64,000 bases of DNA, taken from Gammaproteobacteria bacterium (GTDB taxonomy: Bacteria > Pseudomonadota > Gammaproteobacteria > SpSt-1174). A program made the translations under genes and the position numbers. The notes beneath the pieces were generated by a model. The model was given only the letters and a program-made list of their open reading frames with translations, made no database searches and was not told where the DNA came from. Position 1 is the stretch's first letter; every line of letters begins with the position of its first letter. Below are positions 7,897 to 17,513 of this stretch, one piece after another. The DNA is taken from contig JARRKE010000002.1 of NCBI GenBank assembly GCA_037388465.1, positions 1 through 64,000 of the forward strand, written 5' to 3'.

Positions 7897-7943
7897 AAAA
7901 GTTATCGACTGCCCTGAGCAGTCATATTTTGACGGAGAAGATC

Positions 7944-8660
7944 ATGGCGATTCATGAGAAATCACTGATTGAGCCAGAGCGCCTGCTGCAGCACGACTCG
8001 TTGGTGGTCGATGGTGTGGACGTGTCCGGCCACTGGAACACGATGATCGAGCCACGCACGATCCGTAACTACGACGATGATTTCGAAAAGATCATCCAGA
8101 AGTACGGTGGTGGCGAAAACGTTCATCGTTGCTGGCAGTGCGGTTCCTGCACCAATTCCTGCACCATGTATGCCCAGAACGTCCAGTTCAATCCCCGTTA
8201 CTGGATCTACCTGACCCGCCTTGGCCTGAAAGACGAGATCATCAAGGACAAGGACATCATCTGGCAGTGCGTGTCCTGCAACAAGTGCACCAACATCTGC
8301 CCCAAGGACGTCCGTCCCGAAGGCGTGATGAAGGCGCTGGCCCACTGGCTGGAAGAAGAGGGCATCACCGATGAGCGCCCTTCGACGACCTTCGACCATG
8401 TGTTCTGGGAACAGATCCACAAGAGCGGCCGCATCGAAGACAGCCACGTGATGATGGATTTCTTCAAGAAGACCAAGCAGCCGCTGATTCAGGAATGGCT
8501 GAAGGTGTTCATGATGCGAATGATCAAGTACCTGCCTGTCGCTCAGCTGATGAAGATGGGTCTGAACACCGTCTTCACGCCCAAGACAAAGTCCTGGGGC
8601 AAGACCGGCGAAGTGCTGGCGGCGTACGTGCGTGAACAGAAGGAGGCCGCTCATGGCTAA
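7944..8660 (+). CDS. hdrC2: HdrC2, second iron-sulfur subunit of the sHdr complex
   Basis: 238 residues from ATG 7944, chosen because GGAGAAG lies 4-10 bases upstream; an upstream TTG (7929) is less likely. Two 4Fe-4S motifs are CWQCGSCTNSC near residue 64 and CVSCNKCTNIC near residue 110. The C-terminus is helical. As with HdrC1, it should relay electrons inside the complex. Its last codons overlap the hdrB2 start by 8 bases, so the two are translated together. Confidence 0.93.
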   Translation: MAIHEKSLIEPERLLQHDSLVVDGVDVSGHWNTMIEPRTIRNYDDDFEKIIQKYGGGENVHRCWQCGSCTNSCTMYAQNVQFNPRYWIYLTRLGLKDEIIKDKDIIWQCVSCNKCTNICPKDVRPEGVMKALAHWLEEEGITDERPSTTFDHVFWEQIHKSGRIEDSHVMMDFFKKTKQPLIQEWLKVFMMRMIKYLPVAQLMKMGLNTVFTPKTKSWGKTGEVLAAYVREQKEAAHG

Positions 8661-9564
8661 GGTTGCATACTATCCGGGCTGTGCCCTCGAGGGTTCCGGC
8701 GGCCCCTACGACAAGTCCACCCGTGCGCTGGTCAAGGCCCTCGGTCTGGAGATGGAGAACCTGCGTGACTACAACTGCTGCGGCGCGATGGAGGTCAAGA
8801 ACGTCCACCCCATGCTGCAGACCTACCTGTCCGCGCGCAACCTGGCCATCGCCAGCGAGCAGATGGGTCTCGACGCCGTCATGGCACCCTGCAATGGTTG
8901 CTATCACAACCTGAAGAAGGCCGAGTACGAGACCGCCACCTCCGAAAAGGCCATGCAGACCGTGCAGGAGCTGGCGCAGAAGGCTGAAGACCCGGTCTAC
9001 CGCGGCGACGTGCGCACCCTCCACCTGCTCGAATGGCTGATGGAGGAACTGGGTCCCGAGGGTATCAAGCAGAAGATGACCAAGAGCCTGAACGGGATCA
9101 AGATCGCCAACTACTACGGCTGCATGTACACCCGTCCGCGTCAGATCTTCCCCGAAAAGGATCAGGGCCCGGGTTCGGAATCCAGCTACAAGCCGCACTT
9201 CATGGACGACCTGCTCGGTGCAGCCGGTGCCGTGAACGTGGATTTTCCGCTTAAGACGGCCTGCTGCGGCGGTGCGCACACCCTGTCCGATTCGGATACC
9301 TCCACCCAGCTGGTGCTGAACATCCTGCAGGCGGCGGAGGATTCCGGTGCCGAGGTCGTCGCCACCGAGTGCCCGACCTGCCATTCCGGCCTGGAAATGC
9401 ACCAGGTGCGTGCCGAGACCGAGTTCGGTATCAAGACCGGCGTTAAGGTCCTGTACTTCACACAGCTGCTCGGCCTGGCCCTCGGCCTGTCCCCGCGCAA
9501 GCTGGGCATCCACGAGAACGTCAGCGATTCAGTCGGCTTCCTGAAAGAAAAGGGTGTCATCTGA
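8653..9564 (+). CDS. hdrB2: HdrB2 subunit of the sHdr complex
   Basis: 303 residues from ATG 8653, with AAGGAGG about 7 bases upstream inside hdrC2. Two CCG-type cysteine domains are visible: PGCALEG with DYNCCGAMEV and APCNGCYHN in the N-terminal half, then YYGCMYTRP, TACCGGAHT and ECPTCHSG in the C-terminal half. These bind the catalytic non-cubane iron-sulfur clusters of HdrB proteins. The gene closes the hdr operon and is followed 16 bases later by a terminator. Confidence 0.94.
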   Translation: MAKVAYYPGCALEGSGGPYDKSTRALVKALGLEMENLRDYNCCGAMEVKNVHPMLQTYLSARNLAIASEQMGLDAVMAPCNGCYHNLKKAEYETATSEKAMQTVQELAQKAEDPVYRGDVRTLHLLEWLMEELGPEGIKQKMTKSLNGIKIANYYGCMYTRPRQIFPEKDQGPGSESSYKPHFMDDLLGAAGAVNVDFPLKTACCGGAHTLSDSDTSTQLVLNILQAAEDSGAEVVATECPTCHSGLEMHQVRAETEFGIKTGVKVLYFTQLLGLALGLSPRKLGIHENVSDSVGFLKEKGVI

Positions 9565-9580
9565 TTCGGACGGCCTGAAT

Positions 9581-9612
9581 ACGAGCGGGCCCCAGGGCCC
9601 GCTCGTTCTTTA
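9581..9612 (+). terminator. Intrinsic terminator after hdrB2
   Basis: ACGAGCGGGCCC (9581-9592) pairs perfectly with GGGCCCGCTCGT (9595-9606), followed by TCTTTAT. This ends the hdr operon and implies that lbpA1 has its own promoter in 9613-9663. Confidence 0.85.
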
Positions 9613-9663
9613 TACCGCCTTACCACGACCTGTTTAGACTAGCCATGGGAGAGTTGCGTCTCG

Positions 9664-10110
9664 ATGGAGTGTAACGGCTGCGAATTCCGCCCCGAGCTGT
9701 ACTACGATGACGAGTACCAGATTTGGGTCAGGCGGGAGGACGACGATACCCTCACGGTCGGCATGACCGACATTTCCCAGACCATCGCGGGCAAGATTCT
9801 GCATGTCCGTGTGCGTCGTCCCGGTACGCGCCGTCCTCCGGGAAAACCGGTGGCTACGATCGAAAGCGGGAAATGGGCGGGCCCGATCCCCAACTTTATC
9901 GATTGCGTGATCGTGGAAGGCAACCCCGATGTACTCGAGAACCCGGTTCTGCTGAACAGCGACCCGTACAACGCCTGGATAGCCCGGGTGGAGGCCAGCG
10001 CCGGTGCGGAGGCTGCCCTGGACACGTTCCTGACCGGCGACGAGGCCTATAAAGGCTATTGCGCGCGGGCCAAGAACGAGGAAATCGAGTGCCATCGCAA
10101 GATTCGTTGA
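9664..10110 (+). CDS. lbpA: LbpA-type lipoate-binding protein, copy 1
   Basis: 148-residue GcvH-like protein. The lipoylation site is Lys70 in VATIESGKW, inside the hairpin turn of a biotinyl/lipoyl fold, and a DPYNAW segment follows as in glycine cleavage H proteins. LbpA proteins of sHdr clusters carry lipoate whose thiols are thought to shuttle sulfur on the HdrB sites. This copy has an unusual arginine-rich strand (residues 49-60) and CNGC at its N-terminus, features not shared by copy 2. It stands between two terminators with a DsrE-like gene and copy 2. Confidence 0.9.
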   Translation: MECNGCEFRPELYYDDEYQIWVRREDDDTLTVGMTDISQTIAGKILHVRVRRPGTRRPPGKPVATIESGKWAGPIPNFIDCVIVEGNPDVLENPVLLNSDPYNAWIARVEASAGAEAALDTFLTGDEAYKGYCARAKNEEIECHRKIR

Positions 10111-10115
10111 ACACG

Positions 10116-10514
10116 ATGTCCGAAGACCATTACCTGGATAACGAAGAGAAGACCGTCGTCTTTATCATGACGAGCGGTCCGAGCACGCCGCAGCGCTGTG
10201 CCACGCCTTTTTATCTCGGGTCGATCATGGCCTCGATGGACGTCGACGTTCATATCTTCTTCACCATGGAGGGCGTGCGCCTGATGGAAAAGGGCGTCGC
10301 CGAGAATCTCACCGCCATGGAAGGGGGCAAGAAAATCATCGATTTCATCCGCGACGCCAAGCGGGCCGGGGTCAAACTGCACGTTTGCCAGCCCGCTTTG
10401 CCGGGGTATAAAATCGACGATTCTAAGGATATTATCGATGAGGTGGATCACGTTGCGCGGGCCAGCGCGCTCGCAGACCTGATTCTGCAAAGTCACAATG
10501 TCATTACCTTCTGA
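10116..10514 (+). CDS. DsrE-family protein between the two lbpA genes
   Basis: 132 residues from ATG 10116; a longer version from TTG 10059 would overlap lbpA1 and has no better ribosome site. The sequence has the DsrE fold start KTVVFIMTSGPSTPQRC, a DVDVHIFFTMEGVRL strand-helix unit, and a cysteine in KLHVCQPAL at the usual sulfur-carrier position. It is shorter than DsrE3A and lacks the methionine-rich insert. Its place between two lipoate-binding proteins suggests sulfur transfer to or from LbpA (inference). Confidence 0.75.
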   Translation: MSEDHYLDNEEKTVVFIMTSGPSTPQRCATPFYLGSIMASMDVDVHIFFTMEGVRLMEKGVAENLTAMEGGKKIIDFIRDAKRAGVKLHVCQPALPGYKIDDSKDIIDEVDHVARASALADLILQSHNVITF

Positions 10515-10574
10515 TGCCTGAGCGATCGCCGGGCGAGTCCTAACCCTGTTTGCAACTCACTTAGGAGGAATACC

Positions 10575-11012
10575 ATGGGTGCCGTTCGCGGTTGTAATAT
10601 CCCCGAAGACCTGATGTATAACGTCGAGAGCAACGTGTGGGTGCGTCAAGAGAGCGACGGCAGTGCCACCGTGGGCCTGACCTCTTATGCGTGTTCACTG
10701 GCCGGCCAGATCGTCTCCTACACCCCGAAGAAGGTTGGCAAGGACGTCAAGAAAGACAAGTCCTGCGCCACCGTCGAATCCGGTAAGTGGGTGGGTCCGG
10801 CCAAGACCCCCGTCAGCGGCGAAGTGACCGCCATCAACGATGCGGTGGCCGCCAACCCCGGCCTGATCAACGAAGACCCGTATGGCGAAGGCTGGCTGGT
10901 CAAGCTCAAGCCCGGTGACTGGGCTGGCGACAGCGGCGACCTGAAGACCGGCGCCGATGCCCTGTCCGCCTTCGAGTCCAAGATGGAAGCCGATGGCTTT
11001 GGTGGTTGCTAA
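10575..11012 (+). CDS. lbpA: LbpA-type lipoate-binding protein, copy 2
   Basis: 145 residues, GcvH-like, with the lipoylation lysine at Lys71 in ATVESGKW and a DPYGEGW segment. A near-ideal TTAGGAGGAA ribosome site suggests higher translation than copy 1. It resembles the standard sHdr-linked LbpA more closely than copy 1 and should be the main substrate of the lipoate-assembly genes that follow. Cysteines occur near the N-terminus (Cys7), at Cys40 and Cys64, and at the last residue. A terminator follows. Confidence 0.92.
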   Translation: MGAVRGCNIPEDLMYNVESNVWVRQESDGSATVGLTSYACSLAGQIVSYTPKKVGKDVKKDKSCATVESGKWVGPAKTPVSGEVTAINDAVAANPGLINEDPYGEGWLVKLKPGDWAGDSGDLKTGADALSAFESKMEADGFGGC

Positions 11013-11034
11013 CCACCCTGCATCCCGTAGTGAT

Positions 11035-11063
11035 ATCCCCCCGTCTATCGGGGGGATTTTTTT
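11035..11063 (+). terminator. Intrinsic terminator after lbpA2
   Basis: ATCCCCCC (11035-11042) pairs with GGGGGGAT (11050-11057) around a 7-base loop and runs into seven T residues. It separates lbpA2 from the lipoate-assembly genes. Confidence 0.92.
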
Positions 11064-11084
11064 CTCAATCCCAGGTTGACCGCC

Positions 11085-12269
11085 ATGAATGATTGGTACG
11101 ATCTGGTTCAGCGTGTGGAACCGCTCGAGGATCTGCCGCTGGATTCTGAACTCATCCGCGGCCTTGAGCAGGAATGGGGGAGGTTCGAAACCTCGGCCAT
11201 TCCCGCGATCAATTTCTACACGCCGACCTTCAAGTCCTATCAGACCTCTGAGATCAGTGATTGCGGCAAGAGCGCGTGGCCCGCGGTCTCCATTACCGGT
11301 GGCGATTGCAAGCTGCAATGCGACCATTGCAAGGCCAAGATCCTCGAGCCGATGATTCCCGCGCGCACGCCGGAAGATCTCTGGCGCGCCGTCAACGAGA
11401 TCGTGGAGCAGGGTGCCCAGGGCATGCTGCTGACGGGTGGCTCCAACCACCAGAATCAGGTCGAATACGACGATTATTATCCTACGGTGCGCCGCATCAA
11501 GGATGAATTCCCCTGGTTCAAGATCGCCATGCACACGGCGCTGGTCGATGAAGACATCGCCCGCTCCATGGAGCAGGCGGGCATCGATGCGGCCATGATG
11601 GACGTCATCGGGTCGCAGGACACGATCACCCAGGTGTATCACCTGCGTCGGTCCGTCGACGACTTCGAGGCGACCCTCGAACACCTCGTCAACACCAACA
11701 TGAAGGTCGTGCCCCATATCGTCGTGGGACTGCACTACGGCCGCTTGCTGGGCGAGTGGAATGCACTCGAAATGCTCAGCCGGCATCTGCCCGACGCGGT
11801 GGTACTGGTGGTCGTCATGCCGTTTTATGCCCCCGAGAGCCGGCCCTTCGTGACGCCCGATACGGCCGCAGTGGGGCGTTTTTTCATGGACGCCCGCAAG
11901 ACGCTGGGTGAAACGCCTCTGCTGCTGGGCTGCGCCCGGCCACCGGGGCTGGCCAAGTCCCAGATCGATACCTACGCCGTGATGGCGGGGCTGAACGGCA
12001 TTGCCCATCCGGCCGACGGCGCCGTCGAACTGGCGGCCCGCCTGGAGCGTAAGGTCAAGGTGACGCCTGCCTGCTGCTCGATCGCGGTGGGGGATGAGGT
12101 CATGGCCATTGAAGGCCAGGATGCCGGCCTCGAACTCGATCTCGACACCATCCTGGCCGAGGAGCAGGCGCGCCGGCAGCAGGCGCGCGCGGCCGCCAAG
12201 GGCCTGAATGGTATCCGTGTCGTGACCGAGTCGAACACCGCAGCAGCAGGTGGAGGTTGCCAGGTTTGA
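11085..12269 (+). CDS. Radical-SAM lipoyl synthase of the LipS1/LipS2 pair (first gene)
   Basis: 394 residues from ATG 11085. The radical-SAM cluster motif is Cys75, Cys79 and Cys82 (DCKLQCDHC), followed by MLLTGGS and other barrel motifs. Further cysteines in LGCARPPG and TPACCSIAVGD could bind an auxiliary cluster that donates sulfur. In archaea and sHdr bacteria two such proteins, LipS1 and LipS2, replace LipA and insert the two sulfurs of lipoate. I cannot tell from sequence alone which of the two this is. The stop overlaps the ligase start, so this gene, the ligase and lipT form one coupled unit. Confidence 0.85.
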   Translation: MNDWYDLVQRVEPLEDLPLDSELIRGLEQEWGRFETSAIPAINFYTPTFKSYQTSEISDCGKSAWPAVSITGGDCKLQCDHCKAKILEPMIPARTPEDLWRAVNEIVEQGAQGMLLTGGSNHQNQVEYDDYYPTVRRIKDEFPWFKIAMHTALVDEDIARSMEQAGIDAAMMDVIGSQDTITQVYHLRRSVDDFEATLEHLVNTNMKVVPHIVVGLHYGRLLGEWNALEMLSRHLPDAVVLVVVMPFYAPESRPFVTPDTAAVGRFFMDARKTLGETPLLLGCARPPGLAKSQIDTYAVMAGLNGIAHPADGAVELAARLERKVKVTPACCSIAVGDEVMAIEGQDAGLELDLDTILAEEQARRQQARAAAKGLNGIRVVTESNTAAAGGGCQV

Positions 12270-13372
12270 CCGGCCGCGCCGACAAGGCCTGGCGTGTGCT
12301 GGATACGGGCATTCTCCGGGCGGCCGAGAACATGGCCATGGATCGTGCGATCCTGGAGGCTCATCAGGCCGGCAAGTCGCCGCACACCCTGCGTTTCCTG
12401 CGCTTCAAGCCGACCGCGCTGGTGGGGTTTCACCAGGATGTGGATCAGGAACTGCGGCGGGACGTCTGTGCCGAACAGGACATCGACATCCAGCGCCGCA
12501 TCACCGGCGGTGGAGCGTTGTATTTCGATCCGACCCAGCTCGGTTGGGAACTCTTTCTGGATAAACGGGTGCTCGGGACCGCGGACATGTCCGCGATCTC
12601 CAAGCGTATCTGCGAGGCCGCCGCCGCAGGCATCAGCCGGCTTGGCGTGGATGCCCGTTACCGTCCGCGCAACGACATCGAAGTGGACGGGCGCAAGATC
12701 TCCGGCACCGGGGGTGCCTTCGACGGCGATTCGATCATGTTCCAGGGAACTCTGCTGATCGATTTCGACGTCGAGCGCATGCTGCGCGTGCTGCGCATCC
12801 CGGCCGAAAAACTTTCCAACAAGGCGATCGCCTCGGCACGCGAGCGGGTCGCGAATCTCAAGGAATTGCTGGGCGAACTTCCCGATTTTGAGGTCGTCAA
12901 GGCCGCTATCACGACCGCCTTCGCCGAGGAATTCAATGTAGAGTTTGCCGAGGCCGCAGACCTCAACGAGGCCGAACAGGCGCTGTATGAGGAAGCCCTG
13001 GCCGAGATCGACAGCGATGAATGGATCTACCAGCACAACCGGCCGGTGGAGACCGCACCGCAGCTCGATGGGGTTTACAAGGCGGCCGGTGGCCTGATGC
13101 GCGTCAGCGTGCTGCTGGACACCGAGCGGCAAAAACTCAAGCAGGTCTGGATCACCGGCGATTTCTTCGTCAATCCGCGCCGCATGGTCGTCGATCTGGA
13201 ATCCGCACTGCGCGATACCCCGCTCGACAAGCTGGAAGAACGCGTCAATGCATTCTTCGACGAATACCCGGCCGAGATGCTGCTGCTTCAGCGCGATGAT
13301 TTCATCCAGGCCATCCGCACAGCCGTCGGCGTTGCGGATGACGCGCAACACGCTGCGGGGAAACAGGCGTGA
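12266..13372 (+). CDS. Lipoate:protein ligase of sHdr type, sLpl(AB)
   Basis: 368 residues from TTG 12266, chosen because GGAGG lies 9 bases upstream and the codon overlaps the preceding stop. The N-terminal two thirds is an LplA domain with QRRITGGGA (residues 76-84) and the adenylate-binding lysine Lys144 in GRKISGTGG. The rest is an LplB-type C-terminal domain fused in the same chain, as in sLpl(AB). It should attach octanoate or lipoate to LbpA Lys70/71. Its position between radical-SAM lipoyl synthases fits a dedicated LbpA modification pathway. Confidence 0.9.
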   Translation: MTGRADKAWRVLDTGILRAAENMAMDRAILEAHQAGKSPHTLRFLRFKPTALVGFHQDVDQELRRDVCAEQDIDIQRRITGGGALYFDPTQLGWELFLDKRVLGTADMSAISKRICEAAAAGISRLGVDARYRPRNDIEVDGRKISGTGGAFDGDSIMFQGTLLIDFDVERMLRVLRIPAEKLSNKAIASARERVANLKELLGELPDFEVVKAAITTAFAEEFNVEFAEAADLNEAEQALYEEALAEIDSDEWIYQHNRPVETAPQLDGVYKAAGGLMRVSVLLDTERQKLKQVWITGDFFVNPRRMVVDLESALRDTPLDKLEERVNAFFDEYPAEMLLLQRDDFIQAIRTAVGVADDAQHAAGKQA

Positions 13373-14445
13373 GCCGGCGCGAAGTCGACCTGTTGGTGAT
13401 CGGCCTCGGTCCGGGCGGGGCCAGTGCCGCGCGGACCGGTGCGGAGGCGGGCCTGAGCGTCCTCGGCGTCGAGAAGAACCGCGTGCTGGGCGAGCCCGTG
13501 CAGTGCGCGGAGTTCATTCCTCTGCCCATGCGCGGTTATGCGCGCGACGAAGGGGTCCTGCTGCAGGAAATCACCGGCATGAAATCCTTTCTGCCGTCAG
13601 GTACGACGGAGGAATCCGAGTTTCCCGGCCTGATGATCGATCGCGCCGCCTTTGATCGCGCCATCGCTCGGCAGGCAGAGGCGGCAGGCGCAATCCTGCA
13701 GACCAGGATGGCCATCAAGGCGCTGGACCCCGATGCGCACCAGGCCACCATCGTGTGTGACGGTGCCAGCGAAACCGTGTCTTACCGCGTACTGGTGGCG
13801 GCGGACGGTCCACACTCGCCTGTGGCGGGCCTGCTTGGCCTGCCCAGGCTCGAAACCGTCAATACCCGCCAGTACACGGTACCGCTGCTCAAACCGTATT
13901 TCGACACCGATATCTGGCTTTCGGACGAATACCCGGGCGGCTATGCCTGGCTGTTCCCCAAGGGGAATCTGGCCAATCTGGGCCTGGGGGCGGACCGCCG
14001 CTTCGAGGACAACCTGAAGACGCCGCTGGACCGGCTGCACCAACAACTGGTGGAGGCCGGCCTGGTTGGGGAAGAGATTCTTTATCGCACCGGCGGGGCG
14101 ATCCCCGTGGGTGGACTGCGCGAGCGCCTGTATGAGGGCGACGTGCTGTTCGTTGGCGACGCTGCCGGGCTGACCCATCCCATCACCGGGGCCGGTATCG
14201 CCGCCGCCGTCGTGTCCGGCGAACGGGCGGGGCAGGCCGCGGCGGCCTGGTTGGCTGGCGATGCGGATGCGTTCGAGGATTTCGAGGAAGACGTGCGCGA
14301 TCAGTACGAGGCCAGCGTCCAGCGCGGCGTCGAACGGCGCGAATATTTAAAGACGATCTGGCGCACCCAGGCGGCGAACGAGGATCATCCCATGCGCCGT
14401 GGCTGGATCGCCTTTGACGAGTATTTCAAAGAACTGGCCTCCTGA
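13369..14445 (+). CDS. lipT: LipT-like FAD oxidoreductase of the geranylgeranyl-reductase family
   Basis: 358 residues from GTG 13369, overlapping the ligase stop by 4 bases. An N-terminal FAD motif VIGLGPGGASAA and a second FAD signature VLFVGDAAGLTHPITGAGI match the geranylgeranyl reductase/UbiH flavoprotein group. In sHdr-linked lipoate clusters such a protein, LipT, accompanies the ligase and LipS genes and is proposed to act on the redox state or precursor of lipoate. Its reaction is not established, so the name rests on family plus context. Confidence 0.82.
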   Translation: MSRREVDLLVIGLGPGGASAARTGAEAGLSVLGVEKNRVLGEPVQCAEFIPLPMRGYARDEGVLLQEITGMKSFLPSGTTEESEFPGLMIDRAAFDRAIARQAEAAGAILQTRMAIKALDPDAHQATIVCDGASETVSYRVLVAADGPHSPVAGLLGLPRLETVNTRQYTVPLLKPYFDTDIWLSDEYPGGYAWLFPKGNLANLGLGADRRFEDNLKTPLDRLHQQLVEAGLVGEEILYRTGGAIPVGGLRERLYEGDVLFVGDAAGLTHPITGAGIAAAVVSGERAGQAAAAWLAGDADAFEDFEEDVRDQYEASVQRGVERREYLKTIWRTQAANEDHPMRRGWIAFDEYFKELAS

Positions 14446-14520
14446 GAGGCACTGCCCGCGACTTCAAGGCAGACTGCATTAACTGATATATTTGGCAGCA
14501 TTCTATCCGGAGGATACGAC

Positions 14521-15672
14521 ATGAGCGCTACGGCCGAATCCGTTCAGCCCTTAAATTTCTACCGTCCCGACTATCACGTGAAGACCCCGGAGATGCGTTC
14601 TCCGAAGTACGTGCAGATGTCGACGGCTGCGGCCATCACCCTGGGTCTCGTGCCCGGTTCGATGCATCGGACCTCCTGCACCCACTGCCTCAACCTGCTG
14701 GTGACCTATCCCGAAGGCTGCCGCGCCAACTGCAGCTACTGCGGGTTGGCCCGCCACCGCGAAGAGGCCCGTGACTACGCCGACCGTAACTTCATCCGCG
14801 TCGACTGGCCGACCGTCGATTACGACGAGGTGATTCAGCGCGTGCAGGACGGCAAGGACAACGCCCAGTTCGAGCGCATGTGCATCTCCATGATCACGCA
14901 CCCGAACTCGGATCACGACACCATGGTGCTGCTCAAGAAGTGGATGGAAAAGGCGTCTCACATCCCGGTTTCCATCCTGTCCAATCCGACCACCATGAGT
15001 TACGAGGACCTGGTCGCCCTGCGCGATGCCGGTGCCGACATCTTCACGGTCGCGCTGGATGCGGTCACGCCGGAGATCTTCGAGCGTACCCGCGGCAAGA
15101 CCGTGGACAGCCCGCACCGTTGGGACAAGTACTGGCAGGCCATCGAATGGGCCGCCGAGATCTTCGGCCCCGAGAAGTTCGGTGCCCACCTGATCTGCGG
15201 TATGGGCGAGACCGAGAAGGAGATCCTCGAGGTCTGCCAGAAGATCCGCGACATGGGTGGCCACAACCACATGTTCGCCTTCTTCCCCGAGGAAGGTTCC
15301 CTGATGGAGGACTGGCCGCCGGTGCCTCGCGACCAGTGGCGCCGTGTGCAGCTGGCGCGTTTCCTGATCGACTACGCAGGCGGCCGCGTCGACAACATGA
15401 AGTTCAACGAGGCCGGTCAGGTGGTCGACTACGGTGTGCCGCAGGACGAGCTCGAAGAGCTGATTGCCTCCGGCAAGCCGTTCCAGACCTCGGGCTGCCC
15501 CGGCAAGTCGGATGAAGAGGTCTCGGCCTGCAACCGTCCTTACGGCGATTCCAGCCCGACCGACATTCTGTCCTTCCCCTTCGCCCTCAGCGATTCCGAT
15601 GTCGGTTTCGTGCGCCGTCAGATGGCGGGCGAGGAAGTCGGCACCTTCGACTTCGACAAGGAAGAAGACTGA
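14521..15672 (+). CDS. Radical-SAM lipoyl synthase of the LipS1/LipS2 pair (second gene)
   Basis: 383 residues, biotin-synthase-like. The SAM cluster motif is Cys67, Cys71 and Cys74 (GCRANCSYC). A preceding CTHC (Cys53, Cys56) and late cysteines in TSGCPGKSDEEVSACN may hold an auxiliary cluster. A strong GGAGGA ribosome site precedes the ATG after a 75-base gap that contains a GATATATTTGG stretch and may hold a minor promoter. With the first LipS gene it should build lipoate on octanoyl-LbpA. The shared terminator after it ends the sulfur/lipoate region. Confidence 0.86.
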   Translation: MSATAESVQPLNFYRPDYHVKTPEMRSPKYVQMSTAAAITLGLVPGSMHRTSCTHCLNLLVTYPEGCRANCSYCGLARHREEARDYADRNFIRVDWPTVDYDEVIQRVQDGKDNAQFERMCISMITHPNSDHDTMVLLKKWMEKASHIPVSILSNPTTMSYEDLVALRDAGADIFTVALDAVTPEIFERTRGKTVDSPHRWDKYWQAIEWAAEIFGPEKFGAHLICGMGETEKEILEVCQKIRDMGGHNHMFAFFPEEGSLMEDWPPVPRDQWRRVQLARFLIDYAGGRVDNMKFNEAGQVVDYGVPQDELEELIASGKPFQTSGCPGKSDEEVSACNRPYGDSSPTDILSFPFALSDSDVGFVRRQMAGEEVGTFDFDKEED

Positions 15673-15696
15673 CCCGCTGCCCGGTTCCATCCGGTC

Positions 15697-15731
15697 AACA
15701 AAAAAGCCCCGCATTGCGGGGCTTTTTTGTT
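15697..15731. terminator. Bidirectional terminator between convergent genes
   Basis: A long hairpin, GCCCCGC/GCGGGGC flanked by A-run and T-run (AACAAAAAA left, TTTTTTGTT right), works on both strands. It ends the lipoate operon (plus) and the DUF2892 gene (minus). Confidence 0.93.
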
Positions 15732-15755
15732 GCTGATGATGAAGCTGCTGACGGC

Positions 15756-15959
15756 TTATTCGAAGGCGCAGCCGGGGCGTACGCCCAGCTTCTTCAGAAT
15801 GCTGGCCAGCGGGCAGAAGCCGGTAAAGCTGGACTGCAGCAGGTTGGCGCCCACGAAGGCGGTGAGCCACATCCAGTAAGGGCTGAAAAAGTAGGCCAGT
15901 GCCAGGCTCACGAGGATCACGGTACCTGCAAAGGCCATCACGATGCGATCGATCGGCAT
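15756..15959 (-). CDS. DUF2892-type small inner-membrane protein
   Basis: 67 residues with two membrane segments and the family's C-terminal motif FTGFCPLASILKKLGV followed by a second cysteine (RPGCAFE). This domain also forms the membrane part of the YgaP rhodanese and is common near sulfide- or persulfide-response genes. Function is unknown; the two cysteines could handle sulfane sulfur. A GGAGG ribosome site lies upstream, and a strong dyad sits 31-50 bases before the start. Confidence 0.85.
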   Translation of the reverse strand: MPIDRIVMAFAGTVILVSLALAYFFSPYWMWLTAFVGANLLQSSFTGFCPLASILKKLGVRPGCAFE

Positions 15960-15982
15960 TGGGGAAACCTCCAGTCAGATGG

Positions 15983-16009
15983 TTAGCTTATATTAGCAAG
16001 AGCTAATAT
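15983..16009 (-). promoter_or_regulatory. Dyad operator upstream of the DUF2892 gene
   Basis: ATATTAGC (15990-15997) and GCTAATAT (16002-16009) form a perfect 8-base dyad with a 4-base spacer. A third TTAGC half-site lies at 15983-15987. Its distance from the start codon suits a repressor site over a promoter. The form fits ArsR-type sulfur sensors (BigR/SqrR group), which often control DUF2892 genes; that assignment is inference. Confidence 0.6.
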
Positions 16010-16030
16010 TTTGGTCCAGTACTGCCGCAA

Positions 16031-17332
<1,302 letters not shown>

Positions 17333-17513
17333 GGCATCGTTCGCTGATGAGGTGAGAAGCGTAATGCTAGCAAACTTCCCGCTTCGCGACCTGCCTGCAG
17401 ATGGAACGCGGGCCGCCGGGGCGGAAAAAAACGACAGCGACGGGCTTGCGCCGGACCACGTCGCGGTTGGATAGTGGGTTGCGGAATAATTTTAAAAAAA
17501 CGGCCACGGAGTG

